DNA from: Centroberyx gerrardi
Taxonomy: Eukaryota > Chordata > Actinopteri > Beryciformes > Berycidae
Length of the DNA: 64,000 nucleotides
Direction of reading: 5' to 3'
NCBI RefSeq assembly: GCF_048128805.1
Contig: NC_135999.1
Location: 14,602,190-14,666,189, forward strand
This document shows positions 29,001-39,500 of this stretch, piece by piece. Every line of letters starts with the position of its first letter. Position 1 is the first letter of the stretch. The notes under the pieces are model-generated. The model was not told where the DNA came from. It searched no databases and saw only the letters and a list, made by a program, of their open reading frames with translations. The translations under genes and the position numbers were made by a program.

Positions 29001-32000
29001 TATCATTTATAAAACCATTAAGCCATACTCAGCTGAGCACAATGGAGTTAGGAAAATGAAAAATCATGCCTTAATATTTCCAGGGGGTGAGAAAAGCCCC
29101 TATAAGCCCTCTCTATAATGTTTTGGATTACATTCCAATACAGTAGATGTGCCTTGGTATTACTAGGTCACTGATAAAGACACAGCAGCCACACAGGAGA
29201 CCTGCTGAGGTCAGCAGCACTCTCACTTGAACACATGCTGACGTTACTCAGAACAGGGGCGGCGCTTCACAAACAACAGGTGGTGAAAAGGCTTGCAAAA
29301 AAGGGAAAGAAAAAAAACCTGTCTCTCTTTATCCCATGCTACTCTAGCCAGAACTTTAAACTAGTGAAGTCAGAGGCAGATAAAGTCTCATGGAAGCTCT
29401 AGGCATAGTTAACATACTGTATAGCTATATAACATACTGTGTGCTGAAGCTGCTCAGTCTCCTCTCTCCAATTTTGTGTAAAGGCTTCCTCCAAAACATC
29501 CTGAACAGACATGGGCATGATCAGGACGGCTCACATTAAGAGTTTATTTATACAGCCCTCAAATGTCTGCTTCCTCCAAAACCCCATAGGAATTAAAGGG
29601 GGTTTTCATAGCCATCTTCCTGCACACACAGTTAGAGATAATATGATATCGTCATAGGGTGAGATTCACTGTTTCACCTACTTTCTCACGGAAAGAGGCT
29701 GGTTAACAAGATGAGGTTGGGCTGGGGCTTTAGAGAGTAGAGTGGGCTGTGGGTGTGAGGGGAAACAATTGTATGTTTTAGTGTGGCTTATTCAGGGTGA
29801 TATCTAGAACATGCTGGGACAAATACAACATGGAGGCAAGTGAAGTGAAGTGTTAACTCAGCATAATTTGTCTTAAAATCCAGACATGTCCTGGTTGTTA
29901 GCAAAAGACTGGTCAAAACAAATCAAAACATGCCAACAGCAATCTTGGGGGATTTGCCCTTACATGAAAAACAGACAGTGAAGCTGACAGATTATGGTGT
30001 CATGTATGAATAACACAAATAACACGGCGTCAGCTGCTGATCTGGACCTTTAGTCATAGATGATTAGATGGTGTCAGTGCAGATGGGTGCATCACAGTGG
30101 AAGCTACCTGAGATAGTATCTGATGTAGACCCATAATGCTGAGGCCATGATGTAATGTATCATGTTATCACCATGAAGCCCAGAATGAAAACACAGATGT
30201 TTCATGATTAGATTTAAAATGAAGCTCCATGCTCTACTGACAGGAAGGTCTAGCCTGTGCTACAAAAATAACATTAAAATCTTATTCAAAAACGACTGGA
30301 GGGTAAACAAAGTTCCTAATGTGCATATATTTATCTCAAGACAAACGTATTTCGCAGCACTGTGAAAGAGAAGCAAGTAGAGACAACAGCTTGTTCATCC
30401 GGTCATGCCACAGGCAGCCCACCTGCCCATCGGCCCTGACAGAAACATCCCCCCACCCCAGACAGCTGTTGGGGAGGGCCCAGCCTGAGCCAATACACTG
30501 ACTGTGGATGGTTGGACGGGGCAGGGCAGGGCAGGGCAGGGCAGGGCAGGGGTTAACTCGGGGGCTAGGTGTTTGCTTGCACAACAGGTGTTGCTAAGAA
30601 AAACACGGAACAAGGGCAACTATGTCATATTTACTAGGAAATTGCTCTGGCAGAAACATAATGGAAGGAAATGCAAACCCTAACGAAGCCCTCTGCAGTT
30701 TTTAGTACTTGTAAAAAAGAGTGGTTGACTGAGAGTGAAAGCTAATGGGTGTTCATTCAGTCACAGGGTTTGTTCTGTGGGAGATGTTTTGAAGTAACAA
30801 ATCTAGGCTAAAATGTGAGGAAAGGTACAACCAGTTTGCCAATAGAGCTGTTTCCAGTCAGCAACAAATGACACAGTGCTGCTGGTATGAGATGTGTGGG
30901 CCAGAGTTGCTCTAATGTTGGATGATTGTTTGGAAAGGCCAGGCAAGAGGGAAGTGATGCTGCTGTTATGTTATTGTGACTGACAGGTTTTCAGCTCCGT
31001 CGCCTGCGGTCACCGTTAGTCACAACACATACAAATGTCATTTACTGAGATATTCATCAACGCTGTGTGATGAGGAGCAGGAGAGGCCACTGGCTGCCAT
31101 AAATGGCACTTTCACTTAATGATGCAGTGATATTCTCTAATGCACAGCCAACAAATATCTGTAGTCTTCCCTTAGCAGCAGATTATTGTAAGGTAGTCTA
31201 GTCAGAGTTTATCAATGACAGAAGTTGAAGATATGCATCAATTTCACAGCTATGCTGGTACTGAATTAAAGTAAACCAAACAAACTTTACTGTCCACTAG
31301 TCTTAAATGACAAAAATGCCTTTGAACGGTCAGTTCCATCCAGGAGACCAACAACTGTCTATCAACACGGGTTATGGACATATTAAGTCCTGCTGCTCAA
31401 CATACATATGAATCATTTCTTCCAGGCCATAAAAGTATCAAAGGTAGTCTAGTCATATTTGGATATGTTGCGAAAGTGTGTTCAAATTTTCACTTTGGCC
31501 ATGTTTTATATTTGTGACACATATTTGTACATTAACATAGGCCCATTTGCTAAGATATTGAACTATATTCCTTAAATATTAAACTCATGTTAACTCATAT
31601 GTTCATGCATGTCAAAACATTTAAATATGGACCAAATCTAATGTTTTTTGAAGTGTGTGTGTGTGTATGTGTGTGTACATAAACACACATCAGTCTTATA
31701 ATTTATAGACCTGTGAGGTGATGTCAGGTTTCCACATCTGTACGTAAGAAAAAGTCATTCAGTAAATAAATCTCTGAATCGCACTTAAGTGTCAATCACA
31801 ACTGCCCCATAGCTTTTCATCTCTCTATACCAGTCCTTTTCTCCATTACTGCCCCCCTCGCCCCCGCAAATTTCAAAATCATATGTTCAATTTTGACAAC
31901 AAACAAATCACCTTCTGACAGCATATTGTTAAAACCAAGTTGCTGTAGGCCATCCAGGACGCTGATCACAGCCTGAACTACTTCAAAGTCCCACTAACGT

Positions 32001-32115
32001 TAATTAGAAGAATGTCAGCCTAAATTCCCATACCTGTTGCCTGGTTTCTGTTCCGTATATCCCGCATATCTCTCCACTCCTCCTCTTCCTCCTCTTCACG
32101 CCTGGCTTCGGCCAT
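17018..32115 (-). CDS. sh3d19: SH3D19 (Eve-1/EBP), adaptor with five SH3 domains, 21 coding exons
   Basis: Coding exons in transcript order: 32115-32034, 26459-26420, 25033-24993, 24573-24534, 24174-24048, 23700-23499, 23397-22312, 22078-21974, 21607-21501, 20849-20809, 20685-20454, 20354-20286, 20104-19970, 19826-19754, 19491-19361, 19192-19134, 18975-18743, 18271-18222, 18039-17853, 17351-17245, 17128-17018. Together they make 3258 nt (1085 aa). All introns are GT-AG and all joins keep phase. The N-terminus is acidic/basic (MAEARREE...), followed by RRPEITIVSAEPLASNNWFP. A PPPSY (PPxY) motif lies near residue 111. A long disordered Pro/Ser region carries many PxxP motifs (for example PTPAPRPQPPKKP). 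Five SH3 domains fill the C-terminal third, at about 705-760, 782-837, 860-914, 955-1010 and 1031-1084. Known human SH3D19 binds ADAM tails and endophilin-family proteins. The human 790-residue form lacks the long N-terminal part; this fish gene encodes the long form. Exon 17 has an alternative in-frame acceptor giving 18966. Confidence 0.95.
19970..20354 (-). CDS. sh3d19: sh3d19 exons 12-13, divergent first SH3 domain
   Basis: Exons 20354-20286 and 20104-19970 encode an SH3-like fold beginning HGIAAFDYNGSNTGELTFQ and ending GRVQKSHMKVI. The ALYDY-like start and the acidic GELTF turn are present. The conserved Trp of the ligand groove and the Pro-x-N-Y segment are missing, replaced by HRTFQCQVGDTRGRV. 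Human SH3D19 has the same departures (ECQKGEDTGRVHLSQMK), so this is ancestral rather than damage. Canonical PxxP binding is doubtful. Confidence 0.85.
22312..23397 (-). CDS. sh3d19: sh3d19 exon 7, large proline/serine-rich exon (361 codons)
   Basis: The 1,086-nt exon is by far the longest of the gene and supplies a third of the protein. Acceptor TTCCTAG precedes VKKPKKPPRPSFPKP; donor GTGAGT follows DSPS. It is probably intrinsically disordered, rich in S/T/P/E, with class I/II PxxP ligands at its start and end (KKPPRPSFPKPL, SPTPAPRPQPPKKP, PAGPPTPPVKPF). The NIRAKIQAFEIQ segment corresponds in position to SRIKVFEGQ near the start of the shorter human isoform. Antisense ORFs of 90-126 codons over this exon are shadows. 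Confidence 0.93.
26460..32033 (-). other. sh3d19: sh3d19 intron 1 (5.6 kb)
   Basis: It lies between the first coding exon and exon 2 (40 nt). No further exons in frame were recognised. It contains a (GCAGG)n pentanucleotide tandem repeat at 30520-30551. Open frames of 70-120 codons near 27.7-28.8 kb have no recognisable domain. Confidence 0.7.
30520..30551. repeat. (GCAGG)n pentanucleotide tandem repeat
   Basis: Six perfect GCAGG units in sh3d19 intron 1. Confidence 0.9.
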
Positions 32116-32509
32116 CTCGAGGTCGAAAAACAATGAAAAAACAAGAAGAAAAACAGCAACAACAACAACAACAACAACAACAACAACCCTGCTTTAGGAG
32201 TCGCTGAGTGGTCTTTCACTTTTCCACGCTCGGTGAAATATCGCGAAGCGGCTGGTTGTCCAGTAGAAGTTGCAGTGGCACGGCGGCTCTGCCCTGCATC
32301 AGATGGAGGTGGTGCCACTGTCTGCTCTGACAGACCCCGGCAGGCTGACACTAACTTTGCATGTCAATGGAAAATCTCCGCACAGTATTATTCTGTGTAT
32401 AGGACAGTTGGAAACTTTTTTTTTTGTCTGTTGTCAAACCTCAGTCACCGCTTGGGTTGTGAGAGGCTTCAAACCTGTGGGAATGTACCGCTATTTGTCC
32501 ACGATGCTC

Positions 32510-32510
<1 letters not shown>
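32116..32510 (-). promoter_or_regulatory. sh3d19: sh3d19 5'UTR and putative promoter
   Basis: Upstream of the sh3d19 ATG the sequence is relatively CpG-rich to about 32350. The leader carries a (CAA)n block at 32155-32187, read as (UUG)n in the mRNA. An open frame of over 100 codons crossing this region in another frame encodes poly-Leu from this repeat and begins with GTG, so it is not a gene. The transcription start is not resolved. A long (CT)n tract begins at 32511. Confidence 0.5.
32155..32187. repeat. (CAA)n tract in sh3d19 5' leader
   Basis: About ten CAA units, 40-72 nt upstream of the sh3d19 ATG on the transcribed side; (UUG)n in the mRNA. Confidence 0.85.

Positions 32511-32576
<66 letters not shown>
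32511..32576. repeat. (CT)n microsatellite 1 with retroposon-like flank
   Basis: About 33 CT units followed by CAATTCAGTTCAGTTTACTA, GCATGAATG and CTGCCAAAGCAATG. This resembles the reverse complement of a common fish retroposon 3' end (ATTGCCAAAGCA and CTTTATTGGCATGA type motifs). Confidence 0.8.
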
Positions 32577-32582
<6 letters not shown>

Positions 32583-32694
32583 GTTCAGTTTACTAGCATG
32601 AATGATGGTCAAATCTCTACTGCCAAAGCAATGCAAAATGAAATAGTGAAATGATAAACATACATGTAAAGAGTGATATGGGTGATACAAATGA

Positions 32695-32698
<4 letters not shown>

Positions 32699-32764
<66 letters not shown>
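32699..32764. repeat. (CT)n microsatellite 2 with retroposon-like flank
   Basis: A second CT tract, 122 bp beyond the first and of almost equal length. It again leads into CAATTGAATTTTATTGAATG and a TTGCCAAATCTG block similar to that after tract 1. The pair looks like two insertions of one retroposon family or a local duplication. Confidence 0.8.
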
Positions 32765-32768
<4 letters not shown>

Positions 32769-33125
32769 GAATTTTATTGAATGGATACAATGTTGCCAAA
32801 TCTGTATGGACTCTATATAGTCATACAATGTGTAATGTCATTGTGTCATTATGGAAATATGATATATGATTAAAGTGCAAAAAGGAAACAAAGAAACAGA
32901 AAAAAGGAAACTTAAGGTGCAATATTATAAATTAACAAAAAATAGTAAAATATATCATATATCATGTACAGTGTCATATTTACAGTCAATATATAATGTT
33001 AATCACAATGTCCTGAATGATGTGAAGCTGATACCAGCTATAGGTATCATCTTCCTCTCCAAGTATCACAGCTAGTTTTTGAGAATCAGAAGAAAAACTC
33101 TTGTTTATGTTTTCAATTTTTTCAA

Positions 33126-33128
<3 letters not shown>

Positions 33129-33200
<72 letters not shown>
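33129..33200. repeat. (CT)n microsatellite 3
   Basis: The third CT tract in 700 bp, about 36 units. Its right flank (CTCTTCAGCCATCTGTG) does not match the flanks of tracts 1 and 2. Its left flank (CAATGATTTCTCTC) faintly resembles that of tract 2 (AAATGATAAATCTCTC). Confidence 0.8.
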
Positions 33201-33205
<5 letters not shown>

Positions 33206-33822
33206 CAGCCATCTGTGTTTGTGTCAGATTTTATTCTACTGTGTATTCTTAGGCTATATGTGTACCTTAATTCCTCAGTTCTTTTAAAGTTTGAAAGTTG
33301 AAACATTGAGAGCATGGTTCAAGTCTATAGTCCTAAGAATGATTAAGAAATGAAAGGAGGTTTAACCATTTCCACAGCAAACACTCTTCCTTTAACATGA
33401 CAGAGCTTGCTGGGTTGAATTCATTATACTCTCTTCCACCCTGACTTGTAAGTGTGACTCAGTCCAGAGTGAGACTCCACTCCCACCATCCCACCCAAAT
33501 AACATGATTACTTTGCCAAGACACTGAAAACACACAGGCTGAACAAAGGACGGGTTATCACACTGCTCTGTTGAACATTTACCTGTCGGATAGACCTTTG
33601 ACATTAGAAACAAAAATCATGAAGGCAACTTACAGTTCATATACTAACCGAAGAGTTTCATTCCAAAATGTGATATTAAACCATTTGAAAAACTGATATT
33701 AGCCATCTTCAGTTCTGTCCTTACAAAATAGAAAGATTACAGAGCCATGGTTCTCTACCATGTGGCATCGAGGCCTGAGAGTCTGCAGGGTTTCATTCCA
33801 GCAAAACACTAGTCTACATGTG

Positions 33823-34060
33823 GGCCCAGTTTTTCTCAACTTTTCTGATGGGATTTCAGTCATCAGATTGGATATAGCCTAATCTGATAATTGGGCTTTT
33901 CAACACTGATAAATGAGATTCTGATCATTCACATTGGGATATGGATTGGATAATCATATCCTACCTGTAGTCAAGCTTAAATGTTGTTTTTGTGTTTGTC
34001 ACAACTCAAAGACAGAGATTACGATAGTCAGTGTTGAAGACAAGGGAAGTTGAAGACGAG
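33823..34060 (+). repeat. Dispersed element copy 1 (GGGCCCAGTTTTTCT end)
   Basis: This stretch and 34935-35165 align over roughly 200 bp in the same orientation. Shared blocks include CCCAGTTTTTC, TCTGAT, TCAGTNATNNGATTGGAT, ATTGGGNTTTTCAA, GATNCTGATCATTCA, TTGGATTG and CTCAAAGNCAGAGATNANGATAG. Copy 1 appears to lack the right end seen at 35758. Confidence 0.55.
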
Positions 34061-34934
34061 GGCGAGTAGGAGACATTACAAAAAAATCCTATAAAATGTA
34101 ACTTAAGAACAAGGCTTGTAAAAAGGCACATAAAATAGAGCATCTACAGAATAAATCATAACAATACAAAATTTGATATTTCATTATTTTTTATTTTTTT
34201 GGAGGGCTTTAAAATACAATGTAAAATCATTGAGAAAGTGTGTAAAACAAGGATTAATCCCTGTCCATTTGTTCCACTCACACTCCAAAAGGGTGTTAAC
34301 TGAGACATCCAGGTATGGCAGGGGATTCCCCCGTACACACACTCTGATAGGGACAGGGGTGGAAATCTGTACAAGGGCATTTCCATAGAAATGCTAGAGA
34401 CATCTGGTGGCACACTCTAACCGCAACAAAATGATTGAAAATTTCTTCTTAAAAACTCATTTGTGGTGAATTTTTAGGGAATATGTAGAGTATATAACTT
34501 GTTTTACACCAATTTCAGAATTCCAGTGGTAAAAGTTAACCTGGTCCTAATGGGATCTATTAAACTCCTAACCTGACTCCAGCTACACTTGGATGGGAAG
34601 TCTAGCTAGCTAGGCTGTAGGGTAAAAAGGCATCTAGGACAAAAAGGGCAGGAGCAACATGCAGGCCAGTGAGCCTATAACCCTTCCCTGATTCACTGTT
34701 TCTGTCTGTCTTATATTCTGGGAACAAATTTAAATTGTAACCAACTCTTGTGCTGTCTCAGTAGCTAAAATAATCCTTGTCTTCACGCTCATCTTTAAAC
34801 TCTTTGTGTGAAGTGCAATTCAACTACTCTTCCATCAGATGGCACTACAGACATGACCAATTTTCTGTAGCCCTATTATACAAACCAGAATTTTGTTTCA
34901 TCCCAGTTAGCAGATTCACATTCACTGAAATCAG

Positions 34935-35758
34935 GCCCCAGTTTTTCCAAACGTTTCTGATTTCAGTAATTGGATCGAATTAAATCTAAAAATTGGGTTT
35001 TCAAGACAGATTAATAAGATGCTGATCATTCAAATTGAGATTTGGATTGAGTAATTCAAACCTACCTTTAATCAATCTTATGTTGGTTCTGTGTTTTTCA
35101 AAACTCAAAGGCAGAGATAAGGATAGTTTTGATGCTAAAAAATCTAAATAATCTTGATCCCACTGGAAGGGGCAATACAAGGTGGATTTGGAGACAGGAA
35201 GGGATTTATATAGAACCAAGAAATACAGTCTATACATCCTGAATATAGATTAAAAACAGAATTCAGTGTAAACATTGTATCAAATTAACAAAACCTTTAA
35301 AATAAAGTCTCTTACTAACTTATGCTGCACCGTCAATGAGAGATGTTCCTGTGAACCTTTATTTTTAAAGGGATCCTTGAATTTATGAATAAAAACAGTT
35401 TGCAGAGAAACAGGAAGCTCTGTTTTGAATTATGATTTATTTATTTTATTTACTTTGAATTTTGTCTTCAAGTTCTTATTCACTGTATAGCCTACTTTTT
35501 CGTCTATTCCCCTCATGTTTTTTTCCTTAACATGTTATAACATAATTTGTCCAACAGATGGCGAGATAGAGGTCTATTGCAAATCTGGATTCTGTAATCT
35601 AGATCTTGTGGTATCTGGATCAGACCCTAGGCTATGTGATGATTTTTTTTTTTGAAAAACTGACTCAAAAGCAGCAAGATCAGTCTGATCCTGGACAGCA
35701 AAAAATGGGATCAGAAAATTTTTTTGTATCCAGATTAAAGATTTTGAAAAACTGGGCC
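34935..35758. mobile_element. Inverted-repeat DNA element, about 820 bp (GGCCCCAGTTTTTC ends)
   Basis: The left end GGCCCCAGTTTTTCCAAA and the reverse complement of the right end (GGCCCAGTTTTTCAAAATC) are near-matching inverted termini differing by one C and a few bases. The left part repeats at 33823-34060. No transposase ORF was recognised, so it looks non-autonomous. Superfamily is not determined. It could also be two nested or adjacent copies. Confidence 0.5.
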
Positions 35759-35919
35759 ATCGATCAGCCTTGTGTCAGAGGATTGATGTTATGGCAGATA
35801 GACCAAGTCACTTGTGTTTCACATGTATGTCTAGATCAAGCAGACCAAGCTGTGTGTATGTGGACAAAAGTAGGTCAAAGTGTATCAAGTAGACACAAAA
35901 CTTTTCACATAGTTTCTCT

Positions 35920-36130
35920 CTACAATATTCCTATAATCTCCTATAGGAACTCATAGTCTGTCTGCGGTACTCAAGAGTAAGTTTACAGTCACCTAATCTT
36001 TATGGTAGGCCTATTTTCTCATTCCATATGGTATCTTTATATTTTTCTATAATATTCCTATAGTGATTTAGCTGTAGTTTTGCTGTGATATATATACACA
36101 GTGACATCTTCAAGTTAATTATAGGAATAG
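35920..36130. repeat. AT-rich dispersed repeat, related to 8500-9020
   Basis: Blocks such as AAGTTTACAGTCAC, CTTTATGGTA, TATTCCTATAGTGATTTAGC and TTTTGCTGTGATA echo AGTTTATAGTGAC, CTTTATGGTA, TACTCCTATAAGAACTTATC and TTTTGCTGTGGTCATAG at 8510-8613. Confidence 0.4.
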
Positions 36131-36169
36131 CATACTTTTTTTTCGCAAGGGAAAATCAAATTACACACA

Positions 36170-36506
36170 TGCATCATCCTCCACAAGTAACAACTCCTCC
36201 ACTGAGGACTTGACTGTGTGCTGTCATCGGACTGCTCCGGCATAAGGGGAGGAGCGTTTCAATGGGGATTAGTGCGGCTTCACCTATGTTCGCTACGGTC
36301 CAGGTTGAGTAGCTTGGTAACACATAACAACGCCTCAGTGTCTTCTTATTCAAAGCAACATTATGGAGCTGTAACCGGTGGAAAAGAGTGAGCCGGTTCT
36401 TTCCGAGAGGATCTACTGCGGTGGTGTTTGTGGAAAGCTGGTGAACTGGGTGGACGTCGCTCAAACTGGTGTGCGCTCTTTCCAATCAGAGGATCCGTCC
36501 TATACG
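36170..36506 (+). other. fhip1a: Putative non-coding first exon of fhip1a (exon end at 36506)
   Basis: A CpG-containing stretch ends in TATACG followed by the consensus donor GTAAGA at 36507, 11.5 kb upstream of the first coding exon. It contains ATGGAGCTGTAA at 36363-36374, a short uORF, and a CCAAT motif at 36481-36486. No protein-coding continuity with the fhip1a frame is needed, because the first coding exon has an in-frame stop before its ATG. Assignment is by position, orientation and donor only; the left boundary is arbitrary. Confidence 0.4.

Positions 36507-36507
<1 letters not shown>

Positions 36508-36541
<34 letters not shown>
36508..36541. repeat. (GA)n microsatellite abutting a splice donor
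   Basis: About 16 GA units begin inside the GTAAGA donor of the putative fhip1a first exon. Confidence 0.8.
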
Positions 36542-36543
<2 letters not shown>

Positions 36544-39500
36544 AAACACAGCGGGCCTCGTTCACAGCTTTACCTACCTGTAAAATCACAATTTGACCGT
36601 GACAGTCCTGTTTTTGTCGGACCGTGGGTGTGTGTTTTCATGCTCATTTTCTTTGACAGTTGTTGCGGACGCTGTGATTGACATATGCGGGTGGGTGGAT
36701 GGGGGTAGAGGAGAGGAGGGGAGGGGGGGGGGGGGGGGGGGCGCAGCACTTTGGTTCCCAAACTCAGCGTCCGGGGACCTAGAGGGCTCCTTGATGGGTT
36801 TCTGGGGGGTCCCCAGTAAAATACGGATTAGTTTAATTTCAGTATTATTGCATTCGCTTTAAGTTAACACCACGTAAATCTAAAATATAGCCAATTATGA
36901 GTTTTCTGATCACTCCTTTCGCTGTTGTCTCCTCACCTGTGGTTGAGACAAAACACCTCAGATGGACGAAACTTTTACCACCTGCGGTCTATCTGTCTCG
37001 GTGGGGCGCCTCACGTCACTTCTCCGCATGTGTTTTATCTGCGGTTCCCACGTGGTGTTGTTGTGAGCTCCAGATCAATTCATTTTATAGCTGTGCAGAA
37101 GCCTGTAGTGCAGCCTACCTGCACATTGATTTCCCTTCCCCTTTTTCTAAGTAGGCCATTGTTGAAACGAGTTGTGGACTCAAATTTCCATGGTGAAGAA
37201 GAAAGAAAGGTATAGGGGTATTGAGTTACTTGATTCCAACAAACAGCATCAATGTTTCATGGTTGGTCATCTTTTATTTAACAAACTGTTGTGTATATGT
37301 GTGTGTGTCATTCCTATACAGGTGTTCCTTTCCAGAGGCAATTTTATATTGCAAAATCAATGTTATCCATAATAACTTAACGTGAACTCACCTTTTCAGG
37401 CAAGTTTTAGGTGAGAGATGATGTCAGGCATGAATGACTAAAATAGGCTGAGAACTAGTTATTGTTGTTGTGTGTTGCTCAGGTTCTCTCCCTGGCCTGA
37501 TGGGCTCCTTCATCCTCTATTTGTCTTATTTATTGCCTCACGATCTGAATTTCCACTTTCTCTTAGCCAGCCTAACCCCAAAGGTGATCCCCTAAACTGT
37601 CTATGGCTTATTATGAGACATATCCTGCACAAACATCCGTATGCCATCATCACTTGCGGCTGCTGTGGACAATGCGCTGGTCTTAAAACGGTCCTTATGT
37701 GGATGCTCTTTGAAGTCCAGGCCCCTGGGACATTAGCAGTGGCTCTTTCTTGCACACTGACCAGAGCTGACCTGGTTTGAAGGGATGGCAGAGCAGGTCT
37801 GTAAAGAGTTATGGGTTTATATAATATACCCACTTAGGCAGTATTTCCTAAATGCCCCGATTGCAAAGGATGTGAAAGCATGAGGTTATGATGAATGTGG
37901 GGAAGTGGTGCATTGTGGTTGTGTTGTCAGTTGGATTTTACAGAGCTCACCATGATGGGTACTTAATCACAAATGTTGTAAAAGAAATCTCTCTGATGCT
38001 GTCTAAATTTATATGGTCTGATCTATATTGTTCACAGCTGGTTACACACTGGAAACAGGCTCGGCCTCATAATCTATTTCACACCAGAGACTGCAGTGAT
38101 GCTACATCTCATAATCTCAACCATAAGTTCCACTTCTCATAATGGCATGTTAAACGTTAAGTAGGTTTACCATAAACACTGACAGGGTGTAAAAATGCAA
38201 ACCCAGTCAAGTTAAGACTTTATGAAACAAGTGTTTGGAACTTGATATGAAGAATGGGACTTGAAGAAATGTGTTGCTAATCAGTCATCTGTACGATTAC
38301 TGATTATATTCAGAGGGGACAAAACCATTAAAAACCAGCTCTTAGAGACAGATGTTGGTCCATTGTACACAGAGCAGCCATGTTCATATAGTGGAACGTC
38401 TGTTTGGCTCACTTTATTGACCTGAAACCAAGCTATGCATGCACAAGATGTCTGTTGTAGTGAGTCTGTATCACGCCAGACTGTGAATAATGGTCATACT
38501 GATGTGATTAGATGTATAGCTCTATGTCACAAATTATGTGATAGTGATCTCATTAGTTTCACCTGGCTAGCTGCTGCTCATAGTGAACAGAATATGACTG
38601 AACACTGTTGTGCTGCTGAGAAAAGACATGTTTTTTTTTTAAAGTCACGGTTTTAAATCAGAATTGCTTTTAATCATATTTTTTCACTTAAGAAACAGGC
38701 AGACAACCAGTATCTGATTGCAAGCTTTGCAGGCCAAAAGCAAAATAAGTTACGACTGTGGTCTCTCTCAATCAGATTAGATGTAGAAATGTTGGAAAGA
38801 TCACAGAACAGTTGCATTGGCCACACACATGTGCAAATTTACACATGTGGGCATATGTTAACTAAAAGAGATGCGTAAAGGAACAAAAGCTCTGCAAGGT
38901 GGTCAGTCGAGAACAGCATACATTGGCAGAAAATTGTTGGAACTTTGTAAGTGGAAGAGTTGAACAGGTGCCAGAGTCACCAAGCCAGCAGGTGTGTGTG
39001 TGTATGTGTTTGTGCATATGTGTATGTGTGTGTGTGTGTGTGCTAACCTGTTTTCCCTTTCCCACCATGGACTCAGCGCTCCGCTCAGCTTTATCCCGTG
39101 TTTGGGATTACCCCCGCCCCGCCCGGCCCTGAGCCCCCACACCGACCCTGAAGTGACTGACAACAAAGGAGTCATGTGGTGCGGGCCGCTGGCTGTCTTT
39201 GTTAAAGGCTCAATCCAGAGCACAGCGCTACCTGTGTGTCCCGTATCACCTCATCACTGCTTATTTTATTCATGCTCATTTCACTGGAGACTTCTTTCCC
39301 TCTTAAATTATGCCCTAGATTCAATGATTGACAGTTAAATATGAGTTGTAGATGTATTTTTGGTGCTGTAAGTGGTTTCTTCACGTTTTGATTGTTTGTA
39401 TAGAATGTAGCGTTGTGTGTGTGTGTGTGTGTGTGTGGGGGTGTTATAACAGGATCTTGAATTTGTGAAGGTTATTTTCAATCAGCAAGTACTTCCCTTT

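Noticed and set aside
32004..32351. 115-codon minus-strand ORF over the sh3d19 start
   Set aside because: It begins at GTG, is in a different frame from the sh3d19 ATG, and contains poly-Leu from the (CAA)n repeat.
32511..33200. Regularly spaced (CT)n tracts as a CRISPR-like array
   Set aside because: Simple dinucleotide repeats with unequal, non-unique intervals in a vertebrate genome.
36378..36596. ORF through the putative fhip1a first exon
   Set aside because: It starts at GTG, runs across the splice donor into the (GA)n repeat as an Arg-Glu run, and has no homologue that I recognise.
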